Source: Phoronis australis (lineage: Eukaryota; Phoronida; Phoronidae). From it: a stretch of DNA of 64,000 bases. The translations under genes and the position numbers were made by a program. The DNA is taken from the NCBI GenBank assembly GCA_002633005.1, contig NMRA01000081.1, positions 881,184-945,183 on the forward strand, given 5' to 3'. The notes beneath the pieces are model-generated. The model worked only from the letters and a program-made list of their open reading frames with translations, had not been told where the DNA came from and did not search any database. This document shows positions 38,901 through 51,480 of this stretch, in pieces; positions within the stretch are counted from its first letter, which is position 1; every line of letters begins with the position of its first letter.

Positions 38901-41900
38901 CAAGAATTAAGCTGGCAACGCATCCTAGAAGTCAGATATGATCAAAATAATTCTTTTGCACTAAACTGTTCACATATCATTTATTTCAAAAATAATTGGC
39001 AAAAAGGCCATCTTTCTATTTCAAACTTTATTTCTAACTTGCTAAAAATCAACACATCACCAAATGTTGTTAAGCAACAACTGAGAAGCGAAAACCATAT
39101 CAGTAACAAATTACGATTTCCTTGATGCATATTTTCATTGCCACATGGGCACTACCTCAGACAGGAGGGGTAACTAGACACACTGCCACACAAATGTGTC
39201 ATTTTCACCTGCTTCTCAGACATAGTGTAAAATTCCACTCAAGCCTTTATCTCCATGAACCAAAGCTACAATAATTGTCAGTAGGATACTCACCTACTAA
39301 ATAAAACACATACTGCCAGCCAAATCTGTCCATCACTAAAGATCCAACACTTCCACAGAATAATGTACTGCAAAGAAGATGTTGGTAAGTTAAAACTAGA
39401 ATCCGAGTTCAAATATTGTCGACAAATACTTAAATTGAACTGTTGCTGTCTAGACGCTCATTTCATGGTTCTGCCAAGATGTACCGTAGCACAAATATAT
39501 CTCAGAATAACTATGATGTTATATAACCATTGACCATCAATAATTTGCGGACAAGGACAGTTAAAATAATGGAAGTGTAAACCACTTCAATGTTATCACC
39601 ACACCGGTGCCTACACTCTGACTTCGTTCAAACTTTTTATCCGTGTGCAATACTTGTAGACAAGCAAGGAACAATGATGACATTTAGAAAGAGAACCCCT
39701 TGTCTCAATCAATTATGAAGACACAACCAAAAGGTGTCTGCAGTGTAACACAGATTTAGGTTGGTTTAAGGCTGCCAGTGTGTACAATATGGTGTAGTAA
39801 TGTTACTTGGCTTCAGTATTGACAGGTACAACTTAATGGCAAAAATCTGAATACGTGATGATTATTATGCAATTCATGTGAACTTTTGAACCAGGTGTTG
39901 ATCCCTGCTTGGCTAGCAATACTAGTCTTGCTGCTGAGCACTGACATATGTAATACCCATGCAACACACTGACATCTAGTGGTAAATAGAACACATAATG
40001 CACAGACAACACAGCGACACCTGGTAGTATAGAACAGAGTGACACCCAGAAACAGTAAATGATGCACCGACTACTCACCCAGCATGAGAGCCAGCTGATA
40101 TGCTGCTATATACAAATGTTCTCTCTGTTTCTGACACCTTTTTTGATACCATGCTTGCCACACTGGGATAGTGCATACCTGCAAACACACATAGTTCTCC
40201 TCTGTATTTGGTACCTTAATCATCAATTGAATAGTGCAACATTAAAGATGCCAAGTGAATTATCATTACAAATTTACACTTACTGACTGGAGAACTCAGG
40301 CATACATTTGTTAAACAGAGGAACTATCCCTTTATATGATTGGTAAGTCAAGCTATACACATATTGAAGTGATAAACAGCTGGTCCACAGCACTGACATT
40401 ACGTGAATGTCGACATGATAGCAAAACTTACCAGAAAAATTGCACTTCATCCACATAGTCCTTCCAAAACACCATCTTCAAAACACACACAACCCACCCA
40501 CCCACCCACACAACCCACCCACCCNNNNNNNNNNNNNNNNNNNNNNNNNNNNNNNNNNNNNNNNNNNNNNNNNNNNNNNNNNNNNNNNNNNNNNNNNNNN
40601 NNNNNNNNNNNNNNNNNNNNNNCACACACACACACACCACACACACACAACCTGCATATTGTGGCACCCATTAACATAAAAATAGCCGTTACCCTGAAAA
40701 CAGCCTAACAGCACCCTAGACAGCACGACCAAGCGGATTGTAGTAGTCTTGTCGTTGAATATATAACACAGATAGGGTGTCCAAAAAGTGAGAAGGGACC
40801 AGAACACGCCCACTGCACAAATGACGTTCTGCCCCCCTAGCTTGTCACTTAGGTAACCTCCCATCACCTGCGTCATCATGTAACCCCAGAAGAATGCTGA
40901 GAGCACCATTCCCTGAAAGAGAACCGAGCAATGATCACATGAACCCTTACAAAACAAAGATAGCTATAGAAGGCTGGTCATAAAACATTATGAGCTCAGT
41001 AGCAATTTTAACAAACAAGGGCCTGTTTTATTAAAGGCGTAAGTCCGACCATAGGCTTCATTGCAAAGGTATGTCGTGTTCTTTAAGAGCGAGAACATGA
41101 CGTTATCAATTTTTTATACCTCGACTTGACAACTGCCTTCATGAAGTCATAATGATTAATTTTGTGCAAATTAAAGGCCATCAATACCGTACATCCAATC
41201 TACTTATTCTCTGCCTATTTTACATTTTCTACCTGATTTTATTTGTCACGGAACATAACTCCATACGAACAAATATCAAAACAAAAAATTGAGTGACTAG
41301 TGAACTTGGGAAATGTAAAAACTCACTATTGTGTTTTTGTTTACAAAAGCCCCTCTTTTTTGCAGCACGTGTGAACAAGCAACACTCGAGGTCAGAAAGT
41401 CGCAATGAAGTGTTCATGCTTGTGGTTGAACACAAACATATCAAAACTTCAATCACTGTTGGTACAAGAATTTGTAAGGGATTTGTAGAGCTTGTTCAAG
41501 AATCTTAAAATGGTAACGCAATGGGGATTTGGGGAAAAAATAGAGTGAAATTAGCAGAAAACAGTCTGCAAGAAGTGGAACACAATGACCTCCCTTAAAA
41601 TCACAGTTACAACCACCTTAGCTCAGATAGGATTCATGACCTTCAATTCTTCAGTTGTAGACAAACATGGCAGAACACTTTTCATTTGCTAAATAACTTC
41701 AAAACAGTCTACAGCGACTGTAATTCTACTGAGGGACAGTATGTGGCAGGGACAGGACAGCAAACTGTCCCTTGTGAGATATTAGTTACACTTCTTCGTT
41801 AGTAGGTGCACTCTGATCATTTTGCCTCTTACTGCATACGAAAGGTAATAAACATGGCGGCAATACTTAACATTCACGTGGCCCCCGAGTCAAAATGCTG

Positions 41901-44900
41901 TTATAAAGTGGTATGTTACTTTGGAGACACACATGATATTGCACGAAAGTTTTTTGTACCTCACATTACTTTTAAATCAAACATTTCTATTCCACTGACC
42001 CACAGAACTGCTTCTGCAAGTTGATACAGATACCCGTGCTTACTGGGTTACTTTACGTTCAAATGCTGACGAGGGCGCCCTAAACAGGGTGTCGACATTT
42101 GAGCCAGGGTGTCCATTTGGACGCCTGGACAACCTCTGAATGAAGGCCTGAAGATACATTAATCAAAATGTTGTGAAAAGATAAGGAAAAGAAAATAAGG
42201 AAATTAATATCAACTATAACAGCCATTTATGAGCTATTATTTCGGCAATAGTCTGATATAACATGCCTGCACTTTGAGAACCAGTTGATTGCTGTTATTC
42301 AGTGGTGAAAACTGGTTCTCAAAACGCAAGGACGTTATGTCAGACTTGACCATTATTTCTAAGTGTGTCATACAAGCATCACCTGTGCGTATTCAGGTTA
42401 TAATTGCACCTGTCTAATAAGAGATATATTAACATCATTTCTAAAATCTATTCCTCTATTTACACGAGCATCTATTATATTGGCATGATGGTTTGGTTGG
42501 TCATTTCTCTAGCCATCTTCAACTGTTAAAGTGTTCTGGTGCGCTTGGATTGCACATTTCCTGATGCACAGTGAGATTTGAACTTGAAACCTTTCGCATC
42601 GCCAATTCAAAACAGTTTTAGGCAGTCAAGGAAAATATTCGAAAACTACATTTTGTTTGAATATATTGGCTGTATGTGGCTTAAAATAAGTTTACAAGTT
42701 TCATGTAGCGCAAATCAGGGACATGTTTCACAAGTCATAACTTTGCAGCCTTTTTCAGCTTATGCCAAAACTCTCAACCCGCTTCACTTAAAACGTCACA
42801 AGTCTAATCACCGTGACAAGTCTAGTCGACGCCACAAGTCTACTCACTGTAACATCTAGTGGCAATACCTATACTGAAATTGGCAGATATTTATGGAAGC
42901 AAAAATCATTCTGGAGGCAATAACTTTCATGCACCAGGGGTTGATATAAATCCCAGTGCAACATAGTAAGTAGTCACCCCTTCAGTTGAAATGAGCTAGT
43001 CCATTAACACTAGGCTTAAGAAATATTCAATGGAAAGTGCTTTAGTCACACTGGATGAATTTGAAACTTTGGCTAGTTTATAACTGATTACTGCAAAAAC
43101 CAAAAATCAGTGTCAAACAAATTTAAGAGGCCTGAAAAGAGCGCAGGTTAATATTTCCCCAACCAAATAAAAAGAGGGTGGGAAAGAGGGAGGGGTACTT
43201 TAAAGAAGGTAAAAAAATCAACAGATAAAATTAAGAGGGGACAGCGCTCTGTTATAACTGCCGGAGGAGAACCCTGCGTAGTAACAATAAGGCTCAGTGA
43301 AGTGACGATTGTGGTGAATGATTGGGGTTACTTTTCAGCTCCAACTTCCGGCCATGTTGTTGACAAACATTGAGCTGTTTGATGGTTCTCGCATTAAGTA
43401 CTTATCTGAGTGGTTTCCTAGCATAATTTCACTTCGAAAATACAAACACTGAAAGATGGACATTTCCATGGAAGCGTCATTGTTTTTACGATTTCAATTT
43501 CCAATTTCTAAAATCAGTGATTTGCATTTTGTTATGTAGTGGTAATGATTTTAGCACATCATTCTTCAGGACAATGGCAAGAATCGTGTAGTAGAACAAT
43601 TTCATTATTTTCAGTTTCTAGTAACATGTATACACACAATTTATTGATATGCTGTTATTACTTGTTACAAGTATTATGAAATAAAGAATTTCTGAAGAAA
43701 AATAGATGTTGGTGTTTTTTCTCAGCCTTGACAAATAAGTAGAAAAAAGCAGGACTATTAGTAGGAAAAGTAGAAAAATGTTCAGCATTGGGAGGTCTGA
43801 CGACTTTTTCCTGGACTTACGTCAGGTTGAAAATGGGCGTAACGCTACGACCAAAATTTAGAATTTTTTGTTAGTTAAACACTGACTTAAGTTGTTGTAG
43901 GCATGCAGATAGACAGGACTCAGATGAACAAGTCTCAAATGAACATACCGGTATCATGGGATTCATTCATACCACATCTCCTTATTGCAGGCAATACAGA
44001 CTGCTCTCCACAGCATATCAACTATACATGCTACTATTGTGCTTAGAAATGATTGGTTAACATAAAATCAATTCTCCACCAGGAATGAACCAGTTGTTTT
44101 CATGTTCCAGTGTACCCAGCTTGAATTTATTGTTATCGGTTTACAAATCAATCATTTTTGTTTTTAATGCTAATGTAAAATTATACTATTTCCACAAAAC
44201 CAGTATCTAGTATACTGTGTTGGCCTAACAAACTATGCTACACTCCTACTGCACTTCATCTGTTATGCTGAGTAGTGAGTCACTGATGGGCAATTGCCAA
44301 TCCGGCATGGAACATATACCATGCCTTTTTACACCATTTAACAATTATAATGTAAGCCAAAAATCTAAAATTGCCACAAAGGGCATAGCATTACACACAT
44401 TTCTCCAAAAATTGATGGGTGCTTTCGCACAAACACACAAACCGAATTTCATAACTATTTTTAAATCTAGAGCGGTCAAATCGGTCTGAAACAAGGTAGG
44501 TGGCTTTGTCTCCTTGATAAAAATGTAGATAATGAGGCATCCAAAAAGAAATCCTACATTGCCACTAGAAGATGCCACAGCAATCAGTGTCGTCCCAAAA
44601 TCCATGTCATATGTACTCTCCTTAAAGAATTATACACTAACTTTTATGAAGATCCATCAACGAACTTGGTAGATATTGAGGCATAGGCTAAAAAATAGTA
44701 TGGCACAGTAATTGGACATTTCCAAAAATGAAAGTTAGTTTTTCTCATCTCTAGATAGGAAACGATCAGTGGAATTACATAGGAAACTTTCAAGCAGTTT
44801 GACGGAGAGATGTACGTCAAAAAGACACACAACAAAAATGGCTACTAGCAAGCACAGAATATCTCCATGATAGCAAGTAGCAGCATGATGGATCCAACCA

Positions 44901-47667
44901 TTGTTATGAGCAATGCTCTTTCAATGACTTTGCTATAATAGACCAAGCAGAAACAACAACGGAGTGGAAAATTCTCGAGGCTCTGAACACCAATTGGTGT
45001 AAACCCAGTCTCAATAGGCAACTGACACACTGAAGGTTGTCATTGTCAGTCTAGTCTATTGTTACTCCCGTTTCTGTGTCTGTGTACCATTACTTGTTGT
45101 TGGGCCTAGCAACGTGGCCACTGTTTGATGGTGTTTTAATAAATGCCGAAACATGTCAAGCCGATTTAAATCCCTCGTTGCTTTTATCAACAAAAGCACA
45201 GAAAATGCTGAATACATTCCAAAATGAGGTGTTGTCGACTCCTTAATAGAAACATGTTTTGAAAATTCGTCAACGGACTCAGTAGGCTAACATAACAAGA
45301 GCAACACGGAGCGCTGAAATGCGCCCACGAATGCATCACAAATGGTGTGCTTTTAGGGTTATTTATTTGCATCATAAAAATGGCCACTAGATGGCCCAAA
45401 AACGTACAATCCATCCATCCAAAAACGGAACATGCCATATTTCAAAAAATCTGTCAAGGAACTTCAGAGAAACAAAGGAAAACAGAACAAAATGAAATTG
45501 CCACTTGTGGGCACAGCGTACGTTCCATCCGCCTGAAAGTGGTCGTCTGTTATCTTCATATTAATTCACTTTCTAAATCTAATAAAGATCCTGCAGTGGG
45601 TTTTGGAGATACAGCTATGGGCATAAAACAAAGCAAAACTACCACTAGGAGGCGCCACAGTAGTCAGTCGCCATGATCAAACGTCCTCTTCATACTGAAA
45701 ACATATATGCCAATTTTCAAAATCATCCTTATAATGATTTGGTTGATCGAGGGGTGAAGACCAAAAACAAGATTTGAAAACAGCAAAAATGGCCACCAGG
45801 TGGCGCAAAATACAGGATGATAATGTCTTCTCACCAATAGATGCCGATATTCAAAATTTTATGAAAATCTGTTGAGGACCTTTGAAGATAGACCGGTAAA
45901 CGTAAAATACTAAAATTGCCACTAGGGGGCACACTGGTAGTCAGATCCGTCCGAAAGTCGTCGTCTTCTATTATCAACATCATATAAATACACATGCTAA
46001 ATTAAGTAAAGATCTTGCAAACGGTTTAATAGATACAGCCATGAGCGAAAAAAAAAAAACTGCCACTAGGAGGCACCACAGTGGTCGAACTCATTGGAAA
46101 ATCGTCATCAGCCGTCCACTTCATAGTAAAAACATACATGCAAATTTTCACAATTATCGGTTTGGTTGATAGACGAGTGGATGCCATAAAACAGACTCGA
46201 AAACAATAAAAATGGCCACAAGGTGGCGCAAACTAGGTTGAATCCATCTGAAAACCGATAGATAGTGTCACCTCATTAACAGATGCCCATATGACAAATT
46301 TTATGAAAATACGTTGAGGACCTTTGAACATACAGAGGTAAACGTAAAAAAATAAAATTGCCACTACGTTGCACACCAATAGTCAGATCCATATGAAAGT
46401 CGTTGTCCTCCGTTGTTAACATCATGTAAATACACTTACAAAATTTACTAAAGATACAGCCACGAGCGCAAAAAAAAACTGCCACTACATGCCAATTTTC
46501 ATAATCATCCTTTGAGCGCTTTGGTTGAGAGGGGTGGATGCGAAAAACAGTAAAAATGGCCATTAGGTGGCGCAAACTATGTCAAATCCATCTGAAAACT
46601 GGAGGATAGCGTCATCTCACTAATAGATGCCTATATATTACTAAATTTCATGAAAATCCGTTCAGGACTTTTGAAGATACAGAGGTAAACGTAGAAAACT
46701 AAAATTGCCACTAGGGGGCACACTGGTAGTCCGATATGTCCGAAAGTTCGCTCATGCCGTCCCATTTATGAATGGAACATATGTGCAAAATTTCATGAAC
46801 CTACGACAAGACATTTTGGAGATAGAGCAGCGGACGCCACACACCGGACGCCGGATGGACGGACGCAGGACAGAGATGACGGCATAATGCGTCCACATAT
46901 AAATATGTGGGTGCATAAAAAATGCAAATTCCACTATGGGTAGACCAAAAATCCCCTCAAGCCATTATATCCATGATAGAAACATGCCTGCATTGGTACA
47001 CTAATTTCCATCCAGGGGTTTTAGAGATGCAGCAGTGGACGACAGATGAACGGAGATGACAGTATAATGCACACATACATACGCACACACGTATACGCTA
47101 CAGTAAAATGTCTCCAGTTTGGAACAATGTCTAAGAGTTGGGACACCGAAATTCTAGCTAAAATTGAATTTTCTTGATTCTGGAATTTCCTTGACTCTGA
47201 AGACTTGAACATGTCATGAGCGGCTTAGGCATTAATAATATTTCTCAAATATCAGAGATTGCACATTGCATTGATCAACAGTCTTAAGAGTTGAGAATTC
47301 TAAAAATTGGAGCAAATGTTTTCATGTATCCCCATGGTGCGAAATGAGGTAAAATCATTAATCTTTTTTCTTGATCGTAAATCTTGAATTTGGGACATGC
47401 GATGTTGCCTATTTCTAAAATTTGGTATAAGCGTTGAACAAAATAATTTTTTCACTACCTCAAAGTGAATAATTTTTACCATAATGGTACTTGTAAAAAT
47501 AACAGAAAGCAACATTGCAAGCTTACGAAATGGAACGTACCGATTCTGACTTATCCCAGCTGAGTTCTTCAGCTACTTTGACGATGCACAGTGGCATGAC
47601 TGTTCTGGAGGCATACAACGCAGAACAGCCCAGGAACATGGACACTGTCCAAAGTTTCTTTTCACTT
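29999..47667 (-). CDS. SLC17A9: SLC17A9-like vesicular nucleotide transporter (VNUT); N-terminal exon not found
   Basis: Ten minus-strand exons in order: 47541-47667, 40693-40912, 40079-40178, 39294-39367, 37519-37693, 36319-36415, 35381-35468, 35042-35076, 31962-32133 and 29999-30168 (stop TAA). All phases agree, giving 418 residues; vertebrate SLC17A9 has about 436, so only a short N-terminal exon is missing. Hallmarks in order: ALYASRTVMPLCIV (TM1), SAFFWGYMMTQVMGGYLSDK, LSRVLLGCFQGMHYPSVAS (with the conserved Arg essential in SLC17 carriers), VSETERTFVYSSISAGS, FILLSWLPTYFHENF, GWVFNVVPWAVCIPS, TVVRKIMN, FHNSGVLVNPQDIAP and GAVPGFVGVYVAGHI. Family function: membrane-potential-driven, chloride-dependent uptake of ATP and other nucleotides into secretory vesicles for purinergic signalling. 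Exon 8 of the visible set is only 35 nt. A related SLC17 member is possible but fits less well. Confidence 0.92.
34254..34324. repeat. Two-copy 38-bp tandem repeat
   Basis: The block beginning AGGCTGGTCAAGCTGGGCG occurs at 34254 and again at 34292, with one base change (GGCGGCG against GGCGCCG). It is locally GC-rich in an AT-rich transporter intron. It may belong to a decayed mobile element extending to about 34540, but I cannot bound one. Confidence 0.75.
35885..35955. repeat. Short palindromic element, copy 1
   Basis: TGCCCGCATTTGGAGAACCAG pairs with CTGGTTCTCAAAATGTGGGCA across a loop of about 30 bases containing CCACTGAACAGTAGGCAT. Two related copies lie at 42251-42347 and 56428-56505. 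Confidence 0.75.
40487..40656. repeat. CCCA/CA microsatellite flanking an assembly gap
   Basis: CACCCACCCA-type repeats run into 98 undetermined bases (40525-40622), followed by a CA repeat. The gap is very likely a collapsed or unsequenced microsatellite. It lies in the transporter intron immediately after the exon at 40693-40912, so no coding exon needs to be hidden in it: the flanking exons join in phase without it. Confidence 0.9.
42251..42347. repeat. Short palindromic element, copy 2
   Basis: GTCTGATATAACATGCCTGC then ACTTTGAGAACCAGTT pairs with AACTGGTTCTCAAAACGC then GGACGTTATGTCAGAC. The loop contains TTATTCAGTGGTG. The outer stem is longer than in copy 1. Confidence 0.75.
45382..46721. 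repeat. Array of about 140-bp modules each carrying a CTCF-like motif
   Basis: Three module types (a, b, c) recur in order. Type a carries TGGCCACCAGGTGGCGC-like motifs at 45382, 45790, 46213 and 46556. Type b carries GCCACTAGGGGGCACAC-like motifs at 45500, 45918, 46360 (diverged) and 46707. Type c carries GCCACTAGGAGGCRCCACAG-like motifs at 45641, 46062 and about 46483 (damaged). The surrounding text also repeats (ATTTTATGAAAATACGTTGAGGACC). Looser relatives occur at 44560 and 30523. The array lies in the 6.6-kb intron of the transporter. Confidence 0.8.
46760..47110. repeat. Two tandem SINE- or LINE-tail-like units
   Basis: Two copies of a module that ends in GCGGACG or GTGGACG, then a GGACGG-type purine-rich stretch and GAGATGACGGCATAATGC. 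They end near 46890 and 47075, each preceded by a diverged TTTCATGAACCT or TTTCCATCC block. This tail type is common in invertebrate short retroelements. No coding frame. Confidence 0.5.
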
Positions 47668-49687
47668 CTGGAAAAATAATTGCAAAGTTGGGCCAATAAC
47701 ATCACAGTAAATTCAGGTGAATGAATGAGTAAAAAATGAAGAGCTTGTAATTTGATGAGCTCAAAATAGTACCCACAACAGTGAAGGACTCAATGGCAAT
47801 ATTTGGCAGAAAATGACACTTTAGTATCAACTTTCACAGCTAGACATGTATATAACATAAAAGGCATTTTTAAATCCTTTCAAGCATGCACATTATGTAT
47901 TCTCAGTGTCTTTGACTAATAATAATCCTGCAAGTTTAAAACATAACATTCAAATTAACAAACTATTTTTCCTCAAAACAATTATGCTGAAAGCAGTCAA
48001 ACTCATTTACGGTAAATCAAAAACAACCTGGTTCTTGTAACTTAGAAGTGATTTTTGACCTTATATATTAGAAAGAACTGACAGTATTTTATTGTTTGAG
48101 ACAATGTTCAACATACCAACAGGGGGCACTTTGAGGGGCAGAACATGGTCTCAAGCACAAACTGCTACCTCTTTTCAAGCCCAGAAACCACCACGTGATG
48201 CCCTGACTTTTTGCTGTCAGTTCTTAGACACTTTTGCCAGATGATGTTCTTGATCAAGGAAGAAATGTTGCGTCTGTTTGTATTGTGTTTTTGAAATATG
48301 AAGTAGCTGCGCTGGTTGTAAGATTTTTGATAACACTTTCGCCAAGAGTAAGGAATAAGTTGAGATCACTTTTAAAGTGGAAAGTGTAAATCAAAACATA
48401 CTTCAACCTGCAGATCACCAATGCGACTTCAGATTTTGTTTGGCGATCTGATAAAATCCCAGATTGCCATGAAGTCGCCACGCCACATCCGACCACGCAC
48501 TCTAAGTCTCAAAATAATACAGGAAGTAAACAGACCTAAGTCAGAACCATACGCCAAAAATCAGAAGGGCCCAATCATGATTATCTGCCTCAGGAGGCGA
48601 ACCCGTGCAATGGAATATTAGGCCTGAGAGGGGAACACGTGGTAAAACAGATTGCCACTGGGAACGTGAGACACTCATAATTTTCCGTTCGAGCAAAAAT
48701 ACTGTCTGGGAGGTCTCGGGTATGATGGCAGACATTTCCTGAGTTTACCCGCTTTCCACTTCAGGTATTTCATTTTTGGCTCTTCTCGGTGAGGTTTACC
48801 GACCTTACTAGTTACAGTTTGGCAAGCTAGGAATTTTGCCAGGTTGCATTTGGCGAGCTGACGTTATGCTTAAACATCGACCTCTGGAAATGTGACTTTC
48901 TTTGACCAAAAGGCATTTACAGCAGCATTACTGTAATTCTAAACTTATATGACGCCACCTGGTGCCAGTAATGTAGAAAGGGCCAGTTGCCAATTTGGAC
49001 AACTGAACGAAGAAGTGTTCGAAATATAGATTGATTGCAGGAGTATTTGGTCGAGCTGACAAGAGTTAAAGAAATCAACGGCCTCTTAAACCGGCTAAGG
49101 TGTCCCTCTAATGCTCTATGCGCAAAATGTAACTTATAGCAACATGATTTTGATGGTTTTATAAGTGTGAGGCATAATTCGCCGAAAAGCTTCCAGATGA
49201 CCACCGTCTCCACTGAGGCCAATTGAGATGGCGCTACTGTCTATGTTAATGACAGCTTTACTTTACAAATTTGCAAAGTTTGCAATCAGTGTTCGAGCTT
49301 CAGCAAATAAATGTGTTGGCCCAGGAGGCCAGTTACTTGAATATGAGACCACATCCACATGGGCCTGTATGTGAAAGTTTACTGGCCCGGCCATAAATAC
49401 ACTGGCCCCGGGCCACCGTGTTCAGCCATTTCTGTTTTGGTTGCGTTGTCAAAAAGACTTGCCCGTGAGTTTCGAGATGGAAAGCGTTTACTGAGGAGGT
49501 CCTGAGCACATTTTAATAGAGAACTTTTGAGAGTATTATTGATAACTTTGAGTGATAGAATCTGAAGAAGTTATGGTGTGAATTGCTTGTCAGTGAGTGC
49601 CTGTGTTGGCGTCCTAAGGCCTCGACTGAAGTTTGTGAGGTTTGGCAGTTATCAGTATCACCTGTGGAGAACCCCCTAATAGAACAG

Positions 49688-50102
49688 AGTGCGGTGAGTA
49701 CTCTCACCATGTAATTCCAACTAGGTCAGGGAGAGTTCACCGCACTAACATTTTTGGCGCTCAACGTGAGACGCGAATGTACGTCTCACTTCAATGCCGG
49801 GAATCCTAACCAGTCGACCATAGTGCAATTGCCCGTAGGCAACTGATTAAGAGAGGTCTTTACATTACTACACTCAATGCAGAGTGCAGATTCACCACTA
49901 GGGAGACAAGCTGCTGTTAATGTTGAACAACGTCAACATGGCAACGTCAACTAGTAGAAAGGGGGAAAGGCCAACAAGCACTTCGACCGAAATCACAACT
50001 AAGGAAGAGATGACATTAAGCAACAAGCAAATTACCTGTTCCAAAACCTCAATGAGTCTAGACTGTCTTCTTTATGAGAAATTGTTACTGACAGAGGTTT
50101 GA
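49688..50102 (+). mobile_element. Possible LTR retrotransposon remnant (LTR end, primer-binding site, gag-like start)
   Basis: TGGCGCTCAACGTGAG at 49755-49770 begins with TGG, as tRNA primer-binding sites do. It follows a sequence ending in CA (ACTAACA) by four bases, as at an LTR boundary. Just before it is a hairpin, GTGCGGTGA at 49691 against TTCACCGCAC. A frame from 49920 to 50102 has a Thr/Ser-rich start (NMATSTSRKGERPTSTST) and then stops. I see no polymerase. The left LTR boundary is not identified. Confidence 0.35.
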
Positions 50103-51480
50103 ATTCCCGGCGAGGACTACCTTCGTCTCTTTCGTGAGCGGCCATTTCCGAAACTAAACAGTATACGTCAAGCCCCAAACTCCACACAAAATCATACTCG
50201 TATTTTATAGACTAACGTAAAGGCAAAAATTTTCCAATTACAATACACTAGTTAGCTACTCGATATAAAATATCATGATCTGTGTTAAAAATATATTCAA
50301 TATAGTCTCATTTGTTACGATTCGTAAAAATACAAATGCGTAAAACGTTCTTTGAACTCAAAAGTAACCAGATTACAATCAATGATAAATTAATAATAAT
50401 CATTTGTGACTGTAATCATTGAACAAAAAATATAAACTTGAAAGAATTTTTTTAGTAAATATATATTTATAATTAATTACAAACTTCCAGATTTTTGATT
50501 TTCTGTGATAATGTTGGCAGGTGTGTCATAGCATTTAGTATTTCCGGTTTCAAGGCATGTGAAGAAAATAGTTGTTTACCAGCAGTTTGCGTGTCTATCA
50601 GAAAGGCACGTCGTAAACATGGTTTGTATTGTTTTGTGCTAAAGTACTGTTTCGTTGTCTTGTCCAGACTGATCTCTTAATGTTGAATGAGACAGAAATT
50701 GCTTACTAACAAAAACATAATTATACAATTTGCCATCTGATATGCCTTCTTCCATCCACAGGCGTCCTCAGCTTCTGATTGTCCCCAATACACTACATAT
50801 AATACTACAAGGTATGACACTTCCGACTAGAAATTCCACGGTTGCTTCACTTCAGCCCTTCATAGCTAACATAAAACTCAATAAATTTACACAAAACAAG
50901 ACTGTAGTGAGACGTTATTTGACTGGTCTCACTGATGCGCTGGCCTTCAGCCGCGCGCGCTCTCTATCGGCATTGGAAGATGACTGTTGTTCGTCTTTGA
51001 GACTGCCGACGTTGGCTGTCCGGCCCATATGCCGGTAATGGCCAATGAGGGCGCATCATGAATATTAATTAAGCGGCCCTGCGGCTGATACACATGTATG
51101 GATGCAGAGCGGCATTCGATATCCAGACCACACTCCTAAGCAGAACTATTGAGCTCGACCACGGACAACTAAGATGTAAGGTAAGACACCTTGAAAAATC
51201 ACTACAAGACTTCAACAAACCATTGGCAATTGTTCTTTCTTCCAATACCATTCGTGGTATCCTGTTTCGGCGACTTCGTAAGAAATTCGCAGTCAAAGAA
51301 CAAAAATGTTCACAAAAAGCCTAAACACACTTCCATCTTGGACGGCTCGAGGTCAAGGACGGTACGGAAATTGACAGTTTGTCGTGTAAAGTCACGATGT
51401 CGATAACGCCGTCCATCCGTAAGCTGAGGACGCCTGTGCTTCCATCTGGTAATAGACGGTGACCACCGTCGCTAGCTGAC

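Noticed and set aside
40403-40708. Open frames containing runs of unknown residues
   Set aside because: They cross the 98-base gap and CA repeats. Only the minus-strand part from 40693 to 40912 is a true transporter exon.
51094-51406. Possible exon starting MYGCRAAFD and ending at a GTAAGA donor
   Set aside because: No family recognised and no partner exon found in phase. It could be a fragment, but support is too weak to annotate.
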